From Bacillota bacterium (GTDB lineage Bacteria; Bacillota; Clostridia; Tissierellales; Peptoniphilaceae), in assembly GCA_023442495.1 (NCBI GenBank), contig JAEZZB010000042.1, positions 1 through 14,219 of the forward strand: 14,219 nucleotides of DNA, written 5' to 3'. A model generated the notes under the pieces. The model saw only the letters and a program-made list of their open reading frames with translations. It did no database searches and was not told where the DNA came from. A program made the translations under genes and the position numbers. Shown here one piece after another: positions 7,601 to 14,219 of this stretch. Position 1 is the stretch's first letter. Every line of letters begins with the position of its first letter.

Positions 7601-9007
7601 CTAACCTATAGATCCTATTAATTCTAGATTAATTAAATTGTTCATTTCCACGGCATATTCCATTGGAAGTTCTTTTGCAATAGGTTCTGCAAATCCTCTT
7701 ACAAGCATTGCCTTTGCATCTTCTTCAGAAATACCTCTGCTCATTAAATAGAAAATCTTTATATCATCAATTCTACCGATTTTTGCTTCGTGTCCTAAAT
7801 CTACTTCGTCATTTTCAATAATCATAACCGGAATTGTATCTGAAACAGATTCATTATCAATCATTAAAGATTCACAGTTTACATTTGCCTTTGAACCTTT
7901 TGAATTTTCTTTGAAATGAACAAGCCCCCTATAAATACATTCTCCACCACCTTTAGATATGGATCTTGCATTGATAGTCGAATAAGTATTTGGTGCTGCA
8001 TGAATTGCTTTTGCTCCATTGTCTAATATTTGTCCGTCATTTGCAAATGAAATACCGGTAAAATCAGACTTTGCATTTTGACCAATTAATACTGAGGATG
8101 GATAAAGCATAGAAACTTTAGATCCAAATGATCCAGATACCCATTCAAGATGTGCACCTTTCCAAACAATTCCTCTTTTTGTATTTAAGTTATACATATT
8201 CTTTGACCAGTTCTCAATCGTTGAATATCTTAAGTGAGCTTTTTCTCTTACAAATAGCTCAACTGCTCCAGCATGCACATTTACAACATTATATTTTGGT
8301 GCAGAGCAGCCCTCGATATAGTGAACATAAGCTCCTTCTTCAACATATATAAAGGTATGTTCAAATTGTCCTGCACCAGGTGCATTTAATCTAAAATATG
8401 ATTGTATAGGAATATCAACATATTGACCCTTTGGAACATATACAAATGATCCACCTGACCATACTGCGTAATGGAGTGCCGTGTACTTATGCATACTTGG
8501 TTCTACAGCTGTACCAAACCATTTTTTTAATAAAGTTTGGTATTTGTGAACAGCCTCATCCATATTGATGTATATAACACCCATTTCTTTTAGATAATTT
8601 TTTACACTATGATATACGACTTCTGAATCGTATTGTGCTGATATACCCGCTAACGCTTTGATTTCAGCATCTGGCAGTCCTAAATCATAAAAAGTCTGTT
8701 TAATATTATCAGGTAAATTATCCCAATTATTTTCTTCTCCAGATTTTGGTTTTACATATAAAGTAATATCATCTATAACTACTTCGGATAAATCCGGTCC
8801 CCATACTGGATCATCTATTTCATAAAATAATTTCATAGCTTCAAGTCTCTTTTGAAGCATCCATTCGGGTTCATTTTTTTCTTCTGAAATCATTCTTACA
8901 ATGGATTCTGTCAAACCCTTTTCAGAAATTTTGGAATATTCAAATGCATTTTTCTTATCAAAAACACCCCTATCTATATCTTCTACATGTGTTTTTTCTT
9001 TAGCCAT
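7601..9007 (-). CDS. sufB: SufB, Fe-S cluster scaffold subunit
   Basis: The 468-residue protein is the main scaffold on which the nascent Fe-S cluster is built, in complex with SufC and SufD. Family landmarks are the N-terminal helical region (1-70) with EPEWM and the beta-helix core with GGSFVYVPKG (185-194) and YIEGCSAP (Cys234, matching the E. coli residue that receives sulfur). Further on are NCESLM (Cys378, matching E. coli Cys405), DLGHEAKIGRI (His406 and Glu407, cluster-site residues) and RGISEEDAKAM near the C-terminus. Length is normal. Its ATG lies inside the end of sufC with an 8-base overlap and an AGAGG site 6-7 bases upstream, so the two are translationally coupled. It is one of the best supported calls in the window. 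Confidence 0.97.
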   Translation of the reverse strand: MAKEKTHVEDIDRGVFDKKNAFEYSKISEKGLTESIVRMISEEKNEPEWMLQKRLEAMKLFYEIDDPVWGPDLSEVVIDDITLYVKPKSGEENNWDNLPDNIKQTFYDLGLPDAEIKALAGISAQYDSEVVYHSVKNYLKEMGVIYINMDEAVHKYQTLLKKWFGTAVEPSMHKYTALHYAVWSGGSFVYVPKGQYVDIPIQSYFRLNAPGAGQFEHTFIYVEEGAYVHYIEGCSAPKYNVVNVHAGAVELFVREKAHLRYSTIENWSKNMYNLNTKRGIVWKGAHLEWVSGSFGSKVSMLYPSSVLIGQNAKSDFTGISFANDGQILDNGAKAIHAAPNTYSTINARSISKGGGECIYRGLVHFKENSKGSKANVNCESLMIDNESVSDTIPVMIIENDEVDLGHEAKIGRIDDIKIFYLMSRGISEEDAKAMLVRGFAEPIAKELPMEYAVEMNNLINLELIGSIG

Positions 9008-9749
9008 TATTTACCTCTTCTGCATTTTTGTAGTTCTTATAACCGTCTTTTTCGATTTCATCGATTAAAGAACCATCCCCCGTCTTAACAATTTGACCAT
9101 CAATCATTATATGAACATAATCCGGTTTAATTGATTCAAGGATTGAACTGTGATGTGTAATTATTAGCGCTGATTTTTCTTCAGTTAAAAATGATTCCAC
9201 TTCTCTTGATACAATTTTTGTAGCATCAACGTCAAGACCTGAATCTGTCTCATCAAGCATGATTAATTTAGGATCTAAAATCTTCATTTGCAAGATTTCA
9301 CTCTTCTTCTTTTCACCGCCTGAAAAGCCGACATTCAAATATCTATTAGCATAATCTTTATCAAATTCTAAATCTTCTAATTCTTTATTTAACTTTCTTC
9401 TAAAATCTAATAATTTTGGTTTTTCGCCTGTAAGATTAATTAAAGCCGTACGTAAGAAATTTTCAACACTTACCCCTTCTATTTCTTCTGGATTTTGGAA
9501 TGAAAGGAATAATCCAAGTTTTGCTCTTTTATCCGTCGATTCGTCAGATATATCTTGTCCTTCAAAAATAATTTTACCATCTGTAACGGAATAATCCGGA
9601 TAATCCATAATTACTTTTGTAAGTGTAGATTTTCCGGAGCCATTTGGCCCCATAATTACATGGACTTCTCCCTTGTTTATTATAAGGTCAATCCCTTTTA
9701 ATATTTCTTTATTCTCAACACTTGCGTGTAAATTTTTTATTTCTAACAT
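9000..9749 (-). CDS. sufC: SufC, Fe-S assembly ATPase
   Basis: The 249-residue protein is a cytosolic ABC-type ATPase that powers shape changes in the SufBC2D scaffold; it is not a transporter. It has Walker A GPNGSGKST (34-42), the Q-loop SFQNPEEI (Gln85), the signature FSGGEKKKSE (142-151), Walker B LIMLDETDSGLD (162-173) and the switch histidine ITHH (His199). The sequence around the Q-loop and GFSGGEKKKSEILQ is typical of SufC rather than other ABC proteins. It is the first gene of the suf operon, with AGGGAG (9755-9760) 5 bases before the ATG. The 63-base gap before it contains a repeated motif but no terminator, so it may be read from its own promoter and also from the upstream genes. 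Confidence 0.97.
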   Translation of the reverse strand: MLEIKNLHASVENKEILKGIDLIINKGEVHVIMGPNGSGKSTLTKVIMDYPDYSVTDGKIIFEGQDISDESTDKRAKLGLFLSFQNPEEIEGVSVENFLRTALINLTGEKPKLLDFRRKLNKELEDLEFDKDYANRYLNVGFSGGEKKKSEILQMKILDPKLIMLDETDSGLDVDATKIVSREVESFLTEEKSALIITHHSSILESIKPDYVHIMIDGQIVKTGDGSLIDEIEKDGYKNYKNAEEVNNG

Positions 9750-9758
9750 ATAATCTCC

Positions 9759-9782
9759 CTAATCTTATTGTTATCTAATCTT
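9759..9782 (-). repeat. Direct repeat in the sufC leader
   Basis: The octamer AAGATTAG (minus strand) occurs twice, at 9775-9782 and 9759-9766, exactly 16 bases apart; the second overlaps the ribosome binding site. A short palindrome ACTAATTTAGT lies next to it at 9784-9794. The arrangement could be a regulator-binding site controlling the suf operon, but no regulator gene is present here. Confidence 0.35.
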
Positions 9783-9812
9783 TACTAATTTAGTATGGAT
9801 TTGTATAAAATT

Positions 9813-10565
9813 TTAACTCTTCCAATTTCCTTCATCTTTAGTCATTATATAATAATAATTTAATCTATCAAACGCTTTATTTGTTATATCAATTTGTTTC
9901 TTTAATTCTTCTTTCTTGAATTCAATTTTCTCCTGTGACATTAAAACTTCTTCGAAAGTAAAAGGAAACTCTGATTTAATTTTTTTATTTTTAGATATAA
10001 TCTTTTTAATAATTTTTTCTAATTCTTCATGATAGACTTTTTCTGTAGAATTACTGGATTGTAATTTTCCATATATTTCAGCTTTTTTTATGAAAGAATC
10101 TAAATTATCAAATTTAGCATCTTTCATATCCTGTATAAACTTATTGTATTCACAATTAGTATCCATATATGTGTTTACAATTGGATCCATATTTCTCACA
10201 ATTTTCTTAATTTTATTTTTTACATCGTGATTTATCGCATCACTTAATATGTCAAAATTCTTTTCGGAAAATTTATTTCTTAAATTAAGTCTTCTTATTT
10301 GCTTAATTGCATCTTTATATTCATATGCAGCCTCGGCATCGGCAAAAAATTCATTAAGTCTTTCGCCTATAGCTTCAGATACAAATCTATATTCCATTTT
10401 TTTGTCTAAAATAAATAAATCATATGCCTTTTTTATTTTTTCTACTTCTAACTTTCCAAAGTTTTTATAATATTTTGTCATAAGAAATTTAGAATAAATG
10501 TATTTATTAAAAATATATTCTGATTGTTCTTGAATATATTTTTCAATCATTTTATTTTCTATCAA
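9813..10565 (-). CDS. Hypothetical 250-residue cytosolic protein with TTG start
   Basis: I do not recognise this protein. It is lysine- and glutamate-rich, predicted to be almost wholly helical, with no membrane segment, no signal peptide and one cysteine (Cys138). Likely coiled-coil parts lie at about 35-60, 80-125 and 175-235; a proline-containing turn (FPFTFEEV, 200-207) breaks the last of these. Start choice: TTG at 10565 has AGGAG (10572-10576) at 6 bases, whereas the first ATG (10550) is 21 bases from that site, so TTG is preferred and gives MIENKM. The ribosome binding site overlaps the stop codon of the OatA-like gene, with a 9-base gap, so the two are almost certainly co-transcribed. 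The suf operon follows by 63 bases without a terminator. A link to envelope modification or to Fe-S assembly cannot be decided. Confidence 0.75.
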   Translation of the reverse strand: MIENKMIEKYIQEQSEYIFNKYIYSKFLMTKYYKNFGKLEVEKIKKAYDLFILDKKMEYRFVSEAIGERLNEFFADAEAAYEYKDAIKQIRRLNLRNKFSEKNFDILSDAINHDVKNKIKKIVRNMDPIVNTYMDTNCEYNKFIQDMKDAKFDNLDSFIKKAEIYGKLQSSNSTEKVYHEELEKIIKKIISKNKKIKSEFPFTFEEVLMSQEKIEFKKEELKKQIDITNKAFDRLNYYYIMTKDEGNWKS

Positions 10566-10574
10566 TTCTTACTC

Positions 10575-12467
10575 CTATCTAAGTTCATTTTGAAAAATTT
10601 CTACTAATGCATCCACACCAATATAATTTAAATGTGTATTATCAGGTTCCAAATATTCTGGATGTTGTGTCGCTACACTATTCCAATCAATAAGTACTGT
10701 ATTTTCATTTTTTTGTGCAAATTCTTGTAACATTTTGTTTGATGAATCTTCCCAAGATATTGGTGATTTAATATTTACAAATAGCTTCTTTGCTTTTGGA
10801 AATGGTGCAACTAAGTCTTCTAAGTCACTTTCAGAAAAATATCCATTTGTTCCAAGCATGATAATTAGTGCTGTTTCATTTGAATCATACCCACTATAAG
10901 ACTCGGCAACTGGCACAGAATCAAATAATTGTCTACTAATTTTTGCATCCACTATTGAATTTGGATATAGTTCTTTTATTTTATTTCCAACATTTACGCC
11001 TAGTGAGTCACCGATTAATACTAATTGATTGTATTTTAGTTGTGGTGCAGGCTCACTACTTTGATCATTTGTGTCGTCTGGATTTTCTTCTTGTGTTTCT
11101 TTTTCAGTTTCTTTTCCATTCAAAATAAGTGTATTCGGGTCATTTCTATCCACATTTGGATCTTCATTTCCTTCGTTTTGTGTTTCATTATTTTGGCTAT
11201 TTCCATTATCTGCAATATTTGTAGATTCTTCTACAAATGCTGTTGATGTATACGGAATTGCTATTCCAAATACACCAAGTGCGAATATCGCAGCAAAAGG
11301 TATAAATATCTTATTATTCAATATACTATTATTTTTTCTTCTATTTTGTCTTGCTCTTCTATCATTTCGATCTTCGTATTTTACTTTATTTCTTTGTTCA
11401 ATAAATGTATATGTCAAGGATGAAATTACAAGTATGACTACAAGTCTAATTATTGTATATGTTAAATTAGGTGATGATGTAATTTCTGCCTTTGTATTTG
11501 ATAGAATTAATATTGGATAATGCCATAGATATAGACTATATGACATTTTCCCTAATATTCCAATCGGTATAAATCTTATCATAGTATATAAATAATTGTT
11601 TTCATTACCAAAACTCAATAATAAGACTAATGAATTTACTGCAAATAAAACAAATCCAAATCTATATATCCAAGGATAAAATTCATACACATTCAATATA
11701 CTATATATAAATATCCCAAGTGAAATTATTGAAACAATTGTTGAAATTTCACGAGTCTTTGCATATTTTCTTTTTTCTTTTCTATCAATTTTTTCAGGTC
11801 TTGACAATTTTCCAATAGGATAAAATAGATATCCTAAAACCCCTAAAGCAATTTCATATATTCTAGTATCCGTTCCATAATATACTCTAGAAACATTTTG
11901 TGGGTCATAAAATACTTGTGATAATACAAAGCTAATAATGATTAATCCTATCATCAACACTTTGAAAAGTCCAAAATTCTTATCTTTAGTTAAAGAATAT
12001 GACAATTTAAATAAAGTTATAATAATTATTGTTGATTGAACGAGTACGCCAATATACCATAAGTGCTTAAATGGATTTGCAACAAAGCTATCAAAATATC
12101 CAACTTTATTAAATATCAACCACCAATTACTCATAAATCCAAGTCCAGGAATTATATCCTTATGAGCAACATCAAGAACTGGTTTATTAAATACAGTTAA
12201 ATATATAGTAACTACAAATATAACTAAAAAAAGTAATGGCCAAAGTGATTTAATTCTTTTCTTTATGCTATCAAAATATTTAACTTCGCCTTTACTAATA
12301 GCTTGATTTACTAATGAATTTGCTAATAGATATCCTGATATAACGAAAAATAAATCTACTCCAATAAAACCGCCAGGTAGAATCTTAACGCTTATATGAT
12401 AAATAATTACAGCGACAATAGCTATCGCTCTTAAAAAATCAATCCCAATAATATTTTTTCTATTCAT
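10575..12467 (-). CDS. OatA-like acyltransferase with C-terminal SGNH domain
   Basis: The 630-residue protein should O-acetylate peptidoglycan or another surface glycan. Residues 1-360 form an acyltransferase-3 membrane domain of about ten segments with the family features: GIDFLRAIAIVAVIIYH (His24), GGFIGVDLFFVISGYL (32-47) and HLWYIGV (135-141). After a basic cytoplasmic stretch (356-381) and one more membrane segment (386-405), an acidic, Asn-rich linker leads to an extracellular SGNH esterase-like domain (about 478-630). Its blocks are GDS (486-488), GTN (539-541) and the DNTH pair Asp609/His612. This is the domain order of OatA of Gram-positive pathogens, where O-acetylation blocks lysozyme. 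Start: ATG at 12467 has AGGAG at 12475-12479 and a near-consensus promoter just upstream. An in-frame extension to 12623 would run through that promoter and is rejected. It is followed closely by the 250-residue gene. Confidence 0.9.
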   Translation of the reverse strand: MNRKNIIGIDFLRAIAIVAVIIYHISVKILPGGFIGVDLFFVISGYLLANSLVNQAISKGEVKYFDSIKKRIKSLWPLLFLVIFVVTIYLTVFNKPVLDVAHKDIIPGLGFMSNWWLIFNKVGYFDSFVANPFKHLWYIGVLVQSTIIIITLFKLSYSLTKDKNFGLFKVLMIGLIIISFVLSQVFYDPQNVSRVYYGTDTRIYEIALGVLGYLFYPIGKLSRPEKIDRKEKRKYAKTREISTIVSIISLGIFIYSILNVYEFYPWIYRFGFVLFAVNSLVLLLSFGNENNYLYTMIRFIPIGILGKMSYSLYLWHYPILILSNTKAEITSSPNLTYTIIRLVVILVISSLTYTFIEQRNKVKYEDRNDRRARQNRRKNNSILNNKIFIPFAAIFALGVFGIAIPYTSTAFVEESTNIADNGNSQNNETQNEGNEDPNVDRNDPNTLILNGKETEKETQEENPDDTNDQSSEPAPQLKYNQLVLIGDSLGVNVGNKIKELYPNSIVDAKISRQLFDSVPVAESYSGYDSNETALIIMLGTNGYFSESDLEDLVAPFPKAKKLFVNIKSPISWEDSSNKMLQEFAQKNENTVLIDWNSVATQHPEYLEPDNTHLNYIGVDALVEIFQNELR

Positions 12468-12489
12468 AAAATTACTCCTACATATATAA

Positions 12490-12518
12490 ATTATAGTATA
12501 AATAGGTGCTGTTGTAAA
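12490..12518 (-). promoter_or_regulatory. Promoter of the OatA-like gene
   Basis: On the minus strand TTTACA (12513-12518) and TATAAT (12490-12495) are separated by exactly 17 bases, close to the ideal sigma-70/A promoter. The -10 lies 22 bases before the ATG at 12467, giving a very short leader. This fixes the start of the gene downstream of the longer open frame. Confidence 0.8.
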
Positions 12519-12525
12519 TAAAGAA

Positions 12526-12543
12526 GACTCCCAACAGAGAGTC
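12526..12543 (-). terminator. Hairpin just upstream of the OatA-like promoter
   Basis: On the minus strand GACTCTC (12537-12543) pairs with GGGAGTC (12526-12532) around a TGTT loop (one G-U pair), followed by T-rich TTCTTTATTT. It looks like a small intrinsic terminator that would block transcription entering from upstream. It sits 8 bases upstream of the -35 element, so it could also serve as an operator. Confidence 0.4.
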
Positions 12544-12688
12544 GAAAAATTCCTTTGTGATTTTGAAAAACTGAATATTAACATGTACTCTTTTGTAAAA
12601 TGTACTTTTGGTATATTTATCATGTTTTCTATATACTTATTCGTATTTATCTACTTTTTCTTAGCCCTTTAATTGTCTAATATTTCAC

Positions 12689-12733
12689 AGTAGTGTTGAA
12701 ATTGAATTTTTGAAAATTCGACACCACTTTTTT
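12689..12733 (+). repeat. Palindromic repeat copy 1 (terminator-like)
   Basis: AGTAGTGTTGAA (12689-12700) pairs with TTCGACACCACT (12717-12728), with one mismatch and one G-U pair, around a 16-base loop. Six T follow (12728-12733), so on the plus strand it resembles an intrinsic terminator. No plus-strand gene ends upstream of it within the preceding 7.8 kb. Its arms nearly match those of the second copy at 12855-12894. Confidence 0.6.
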
Positions 12734-12734
12734 A

Positions 12735-12900
12735 TTGATTTTTGAAGTTTGTATAAATATTATAGCTTAAAAAACAAGTTTAGCTCACTAACAATAAATT
12801 ATATACCTAAATCCTTTAAAATCCTTATTCATTTCATTGTATATGAGATATTTTAGTGGTGTTGAATTCGTGTTTTTAAAGATTCAACACCACTTGTATT
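12735..12900 (+). ncRNA. Candidate small RNA between two palindromes (speculative)
   Basis: A possible promoter, TTGATT (12735-12740) and TATTAT (12758-12763) with 17-base spacing, is followed by roughly 90 bases of non-coding DNA. It then reaches the perfect hairpin at 12855-12894 with a T-rich tail. This would make a transcript of about 130 bases from around 12770. In DNA this AT-rich promoter look-alikes are common, so this is only a candidate. Confidence 0.2.
12855..12900 (+). repeat. Palindromic repeat copy 2 (terminator-like)
   Basis: AGTGGTGTTGAAT (12855-12867) pairs perfectly over 13 bp with ATTCAACACCACT (12882-12894) around a 14-base loop, followed by T-rich TGTATTTTT on the plus strand. 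Its arms match those of the copy at 12689-12728 except for minor changes, and the two are 166 bases apart. Confidence 0.65.
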
Positions 12901-12977
12901 TTTAAGAGAAATATAGATATCAGATGGTGCAATTATATATGTAATATATATTCATATATTATTGTAAATATTGTATA

Positions 12978-13001
12978 GTTAATAAAAAAGTGCTTATTAA
13001 C
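12978..13001. repeat. Inverted repeat upstream of the SIMPL gene
   Basis: GTTAATAA (12978-12985) and TTATTAAC (12994-13001) form a perfect 8-bp inverted repeat with an 8-base spacer. The size and symmetry fit a binding site for a dimeric regulator or a weak hairpin. It lies about 90 bases upstream of the likely -10 element of the next gene. Confidence 0.3.
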
Positions 13002-13088
13002 ATAACCTTTCTATAATCCAAGACAGAATCCGCTGTAAAAGGACTCGCTATTGAATTTCTTAAACTTAGTAATCTTAATAATATATGA

Positions 13089-13094
13089 TATAAT
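13089..13094 (+). promoter_or_regulatory. Likely -10 element of the SIMPL-domain gene
   Basis: TATAAT lies 44 bases before the ATG at 13139. The hexamer at 17-base spacing upstream (TTAGTA) is a poor -35. The ribosome binding site AGAGGTGG (13127-13134) follows, 4 bases before the start. Confidence 0.4.
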
Positions 13095-13138
13095 AATTTT
13101 GTTAACATCCCTTATAAGATAATAAAAGAGGTGGTATT

Positions 13139-13792
13139 ATGGATAGAACAATAACTATTAAAGGAACAGGAAATTTAAAAATCAAACCAGACTATATACA
13201 ATTAAACTTTTCATTAGTATCTAAGAACTTTCAATATGAAAGAGCGATGAATATTGCTTCTGAATCTTTAGAGAAATTATATAATGCAATTATTAATGTT
13301 GGTTTTGAAAAAGATGATGTAAAAACTAGATATTTTGATGTAAGTACAGATTACGATAGTGTTAAAGATAAATATGGTAATTATAAAAAAGTTTTTCGAG
13401 GTTATAAAGTAAATCATAAACTTATACTTTCATTTGATTATGATATGAAAAAACTCTCTAACGCGTTGATTGCTATTTCAACTTCTCTATCAGATCCAGA
13501 TTTGTCTATTGATTTTACGATAAAAGATAGTGAAAAAGCCAAATATGATTTACTAAAGGAAGTGGCTATAGATGCAAGAAAAAAAGCAGAAATTCTTTGC
13601 GAAGCTTCCGGATATAAACTAGGTGATTTAATTAAGATTGACTATGACTGGTCAGAAATAACAATATTCTCAAATACTAAGTTTTCAATGTTGCGTGAAC
13701 AATCTATAATGACGGCTTCAAAATCTATCGATATGAATCCAGAGGATATCGATTTAGAAGATACAGCAACATTTGTATGGGAAATTAAATAA
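13139..13792 (+). CDS. SIMPL-domain (DUF541) protein
   Basis: The 217-residue protein fits the SIMPL/DUF541 family along its whole length. It opens with ITIKGTGNLKIKPDYIQLNFSL, the usual family start (G-x-G-x-x-x-x-P-D), then a helix with repeated charged residues. Next come the segment VKTRYFDVSTDYDSVKDK with the following FRGYKVNHKL, and the helix DARKKAEILCEASGYKLGDLIKIDY (around 145-170). It has no signal peptide or membrane segment, unlike many exported relatives such as E. coli YggE, so a cytosolic location is expected. The biochemical role of this family is not established; some members are tied to oxidative or envelope stress. It is preceded by a GAGGTGG ribosome binding site and followed by 76 bases holding the promoter of the next gene. 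Confidence 0.85.
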   Translation: MDRTITIKGTGNLKIKPDYIQLNFSLVSKNFQYERAMNIASESLEKLYNAIINVGFEKDDVKTRYFDVSTDYDSVKDKYGNYKKVFRGYKVNHKLILSFDYDMKKLSNALIAISTSLSDPDLSIDFTIKDSEKAKYDLLKEVAIDARKKAEILCEASGYKLGDLIKIDYDWSEITIFSNTKFSMLREQSIMTASKSIDMNPEDIDLEDTATFVWEIK

Positions 13793-13816
13793 ATCACAAT
13801 TTTATTGTTCAAATAT

Positions 13817-13845
13817 TTGCATAATATATTGATATTTCATATAAT
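13817..13845 (+). promoter_or_regulatory. Promoter of the Asp23/Gls24 gene
   Basis: TTGCAT (13817-13822) and TATAAT (13840-13845) are separated by 17 bases, followed by a strong AAGGAGG ribosome binding site (13857-13863) 5 bases before the ATG at 13869. The gene thus probably has its own transcription start besides any read-through. Confidence 0.6.
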
Positions 13846-13868
13846 AAGAAAAAGATAAGGAGGTTACC

Positions 13869-14189
13869 ATGACCGATTTTAATAATGGTTCAGTAAGAAT
13901 CTCAAACGACATCATTGATCAATTAATTGCAGAATCTGCTTTACAAGTTGAAGGTGTTGAAGATGTTATTGGATACAAAAATAAAAAAATAGATAAGAAT
14001 AAAAAAGAAGGTATAGTTGCTGTTGTTCAAGACAATACTATTAAAGTAGCTTTAACAGTTATACTAAAAGCTGAATCAGAACTTCACAAAATAGCAGAAA
14101 ATGTTCAAAAATCAGTTTCTGAACAAATCGAAACAATGCTTGGAATTAAAGTACTTGAAGTTAATGTATTCGTAAAAGATTTAGCTTAA
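13869..14189 (+). CDS. Asp23/Gls24 family protein
   Basis: The 106-residue protein matches the short YqhY-like form of the Asp23/Gls24 (DUF322) family. It opens with GSVRISNDIIDQLIAESALQVEGVEDV, the typical start in which a strand and helix lead to an EGV motif. A lysine-rich loop (37-47) follows, then a strand, NTIKVALTVILKAESELHKIAENVQKSV, and the closing GIKVLEVNVFVKDL. Family members are abundant cytosolic or membrane-associated proteins linked to envelope homeostasis and alkaline or general stress; some are tied to fatty-acid synthesis control. In many Firmicutes this short form lies directly before nusB, which would be just past the window end, but that cannot be seen here. It has a strong ribosome binding site and a good promoter. 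Confidence 0.9.
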   Translation: MTDFNNGSVRISNDIIDQLIAESALQVEGVEDVIGYKNKKIDKNKKEGIVAVVQDNTIKVALTVILKAESELHKIAENVQKSVSEQIETMLGIKVLEVNVFVKDLA

Positions 14190-14219
14190 ACTTTTTTATA
14201 AATAATTTAAATACAGAAA

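Larger units (their letters stand above)
12544..13126. other. Intergenic region without a convincing gene
   Basis: About 580 AT-rich bases separate the divergently oriented OatA-like and SIMPL-domain genes. No reading frame here has a start, ribosome binding site and length that together suggest a gene. The region holds two related palindromes (12689-12728 and 12855-12894), a possible plus-strand promoter between them (12735-12763), an inverted repeat (12978-13001) and the -10 element of the SIMPL gene (13089-13094). No tRNA or other known structured RNA was recognised. Confidence 0.6.

Noticed and set aside
9784..9794. ACTAATTTAGT as a terminator between the hypothetical gene and sufC
   Set aside because: The stem is only 5 bp with no T-tract, so read-through into suf remains likely.
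10943..11520. Overlapping plus-strand open frames opposite the OatA-like gene
   Set aside because: They are low-complexity shadows of the acidic linker and membrane region, without ribosome binding sites.
12468..12623. In-frame 52-codon N-terminal extension of the OatA-like gene
   Set aside because: It contains the near-consensus promoter and hairpin, lacks membrane-protein character, and the internal ATG at 12467 has a good AGGAG site and matches the normal family start.
12843..12905. A 20-codon reading frame across the second palindrome
   Set aside because: It has no ribosome binding site, and its sequence is explained by the hairpin.

Overview
The window is about 14.2 kb of very AT-rich bacterial DNA with AGGAG-type ribosome binding sites, sigma-70/A-like promoters and a sufC-sufB-sufD-sufS-sufU operon. 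It also carries an Asp23/Gls24 protein, a surface polysaccharide deacetylase and an OatA-like O-acetyltransferase. Together these point to a low-GC Firmicute, most likely an anaerobic coccus of the Tissierellia/Peptoniphilaceae type (Helcococcus, Parvimonas, Anaerococcus and relatives). That placement is an inference from gene content and base composition; no rRNA or other marker is present to prove it.

Layout. Positions 1-798 hold the remains of a short gene on the plus strand, broken by a frameshift near 332 and possibly truncated at its 5' end, followed by its own terminator. A perfect bidirectional hairpin terminator (832-874) separates it from two minus-strand genes: a DsbA-like CPYC lipoprotein (898-1614) and a HerA/YjgR-type ATPase (1696-3171). 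A divergent promoter region (3172-3357) then drives a plus-strand pair: a membrane-anchored NodB-family deacetylase and a translationally coupled small membrane protein of unknown function. A shared terminator (4822-4854) sits between that pair and the tail of the suf operon.

The suf operon (9749 down to 4926, minus strand) encodes a complete basic iron-sulfur cluster assembly machine: SufC ATPase, SufB and SufD scaffold proteins, SufS cysteine desulfurase and SufU sulfur-transfer protein. All key residues are visible, and the genes overlap or lie within a few bases of each other. Upstream on the same strand are an unrecognised 250-residue protein with a TTG start and an OatA-like acyltransferase with a C-terminal SGNH domain. 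The acyltransferase has a near-consensus promoter that fixes its start at 12467.

The 671 bases from 12468 to 13138 contain no convincing gene. They hold two related palindromic, terminator-like hairpins, a possible promoter between them (candidate small RNA) and another inverted repeat. The right end carries two plus-strand genes: a cytoplasmic SIMPL-domain protein and an Asp23/Gls24-family protein.

Functional picture: core Fe-S biogenesis next to cell-envelope functions (peptidoglycan N-deacetylation and O-acetylation, both linked in known bacteria to lysozyme resistance; envelope stress protein; exported thiol oxidoreductase). No CRISPR array, tRNA, rRNA or intact mobile element was seen. 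The least explained items are the 145-residue coupled protein, the 250-residue protein, the frameshifted gene and the palindrome-rich intergenic region.
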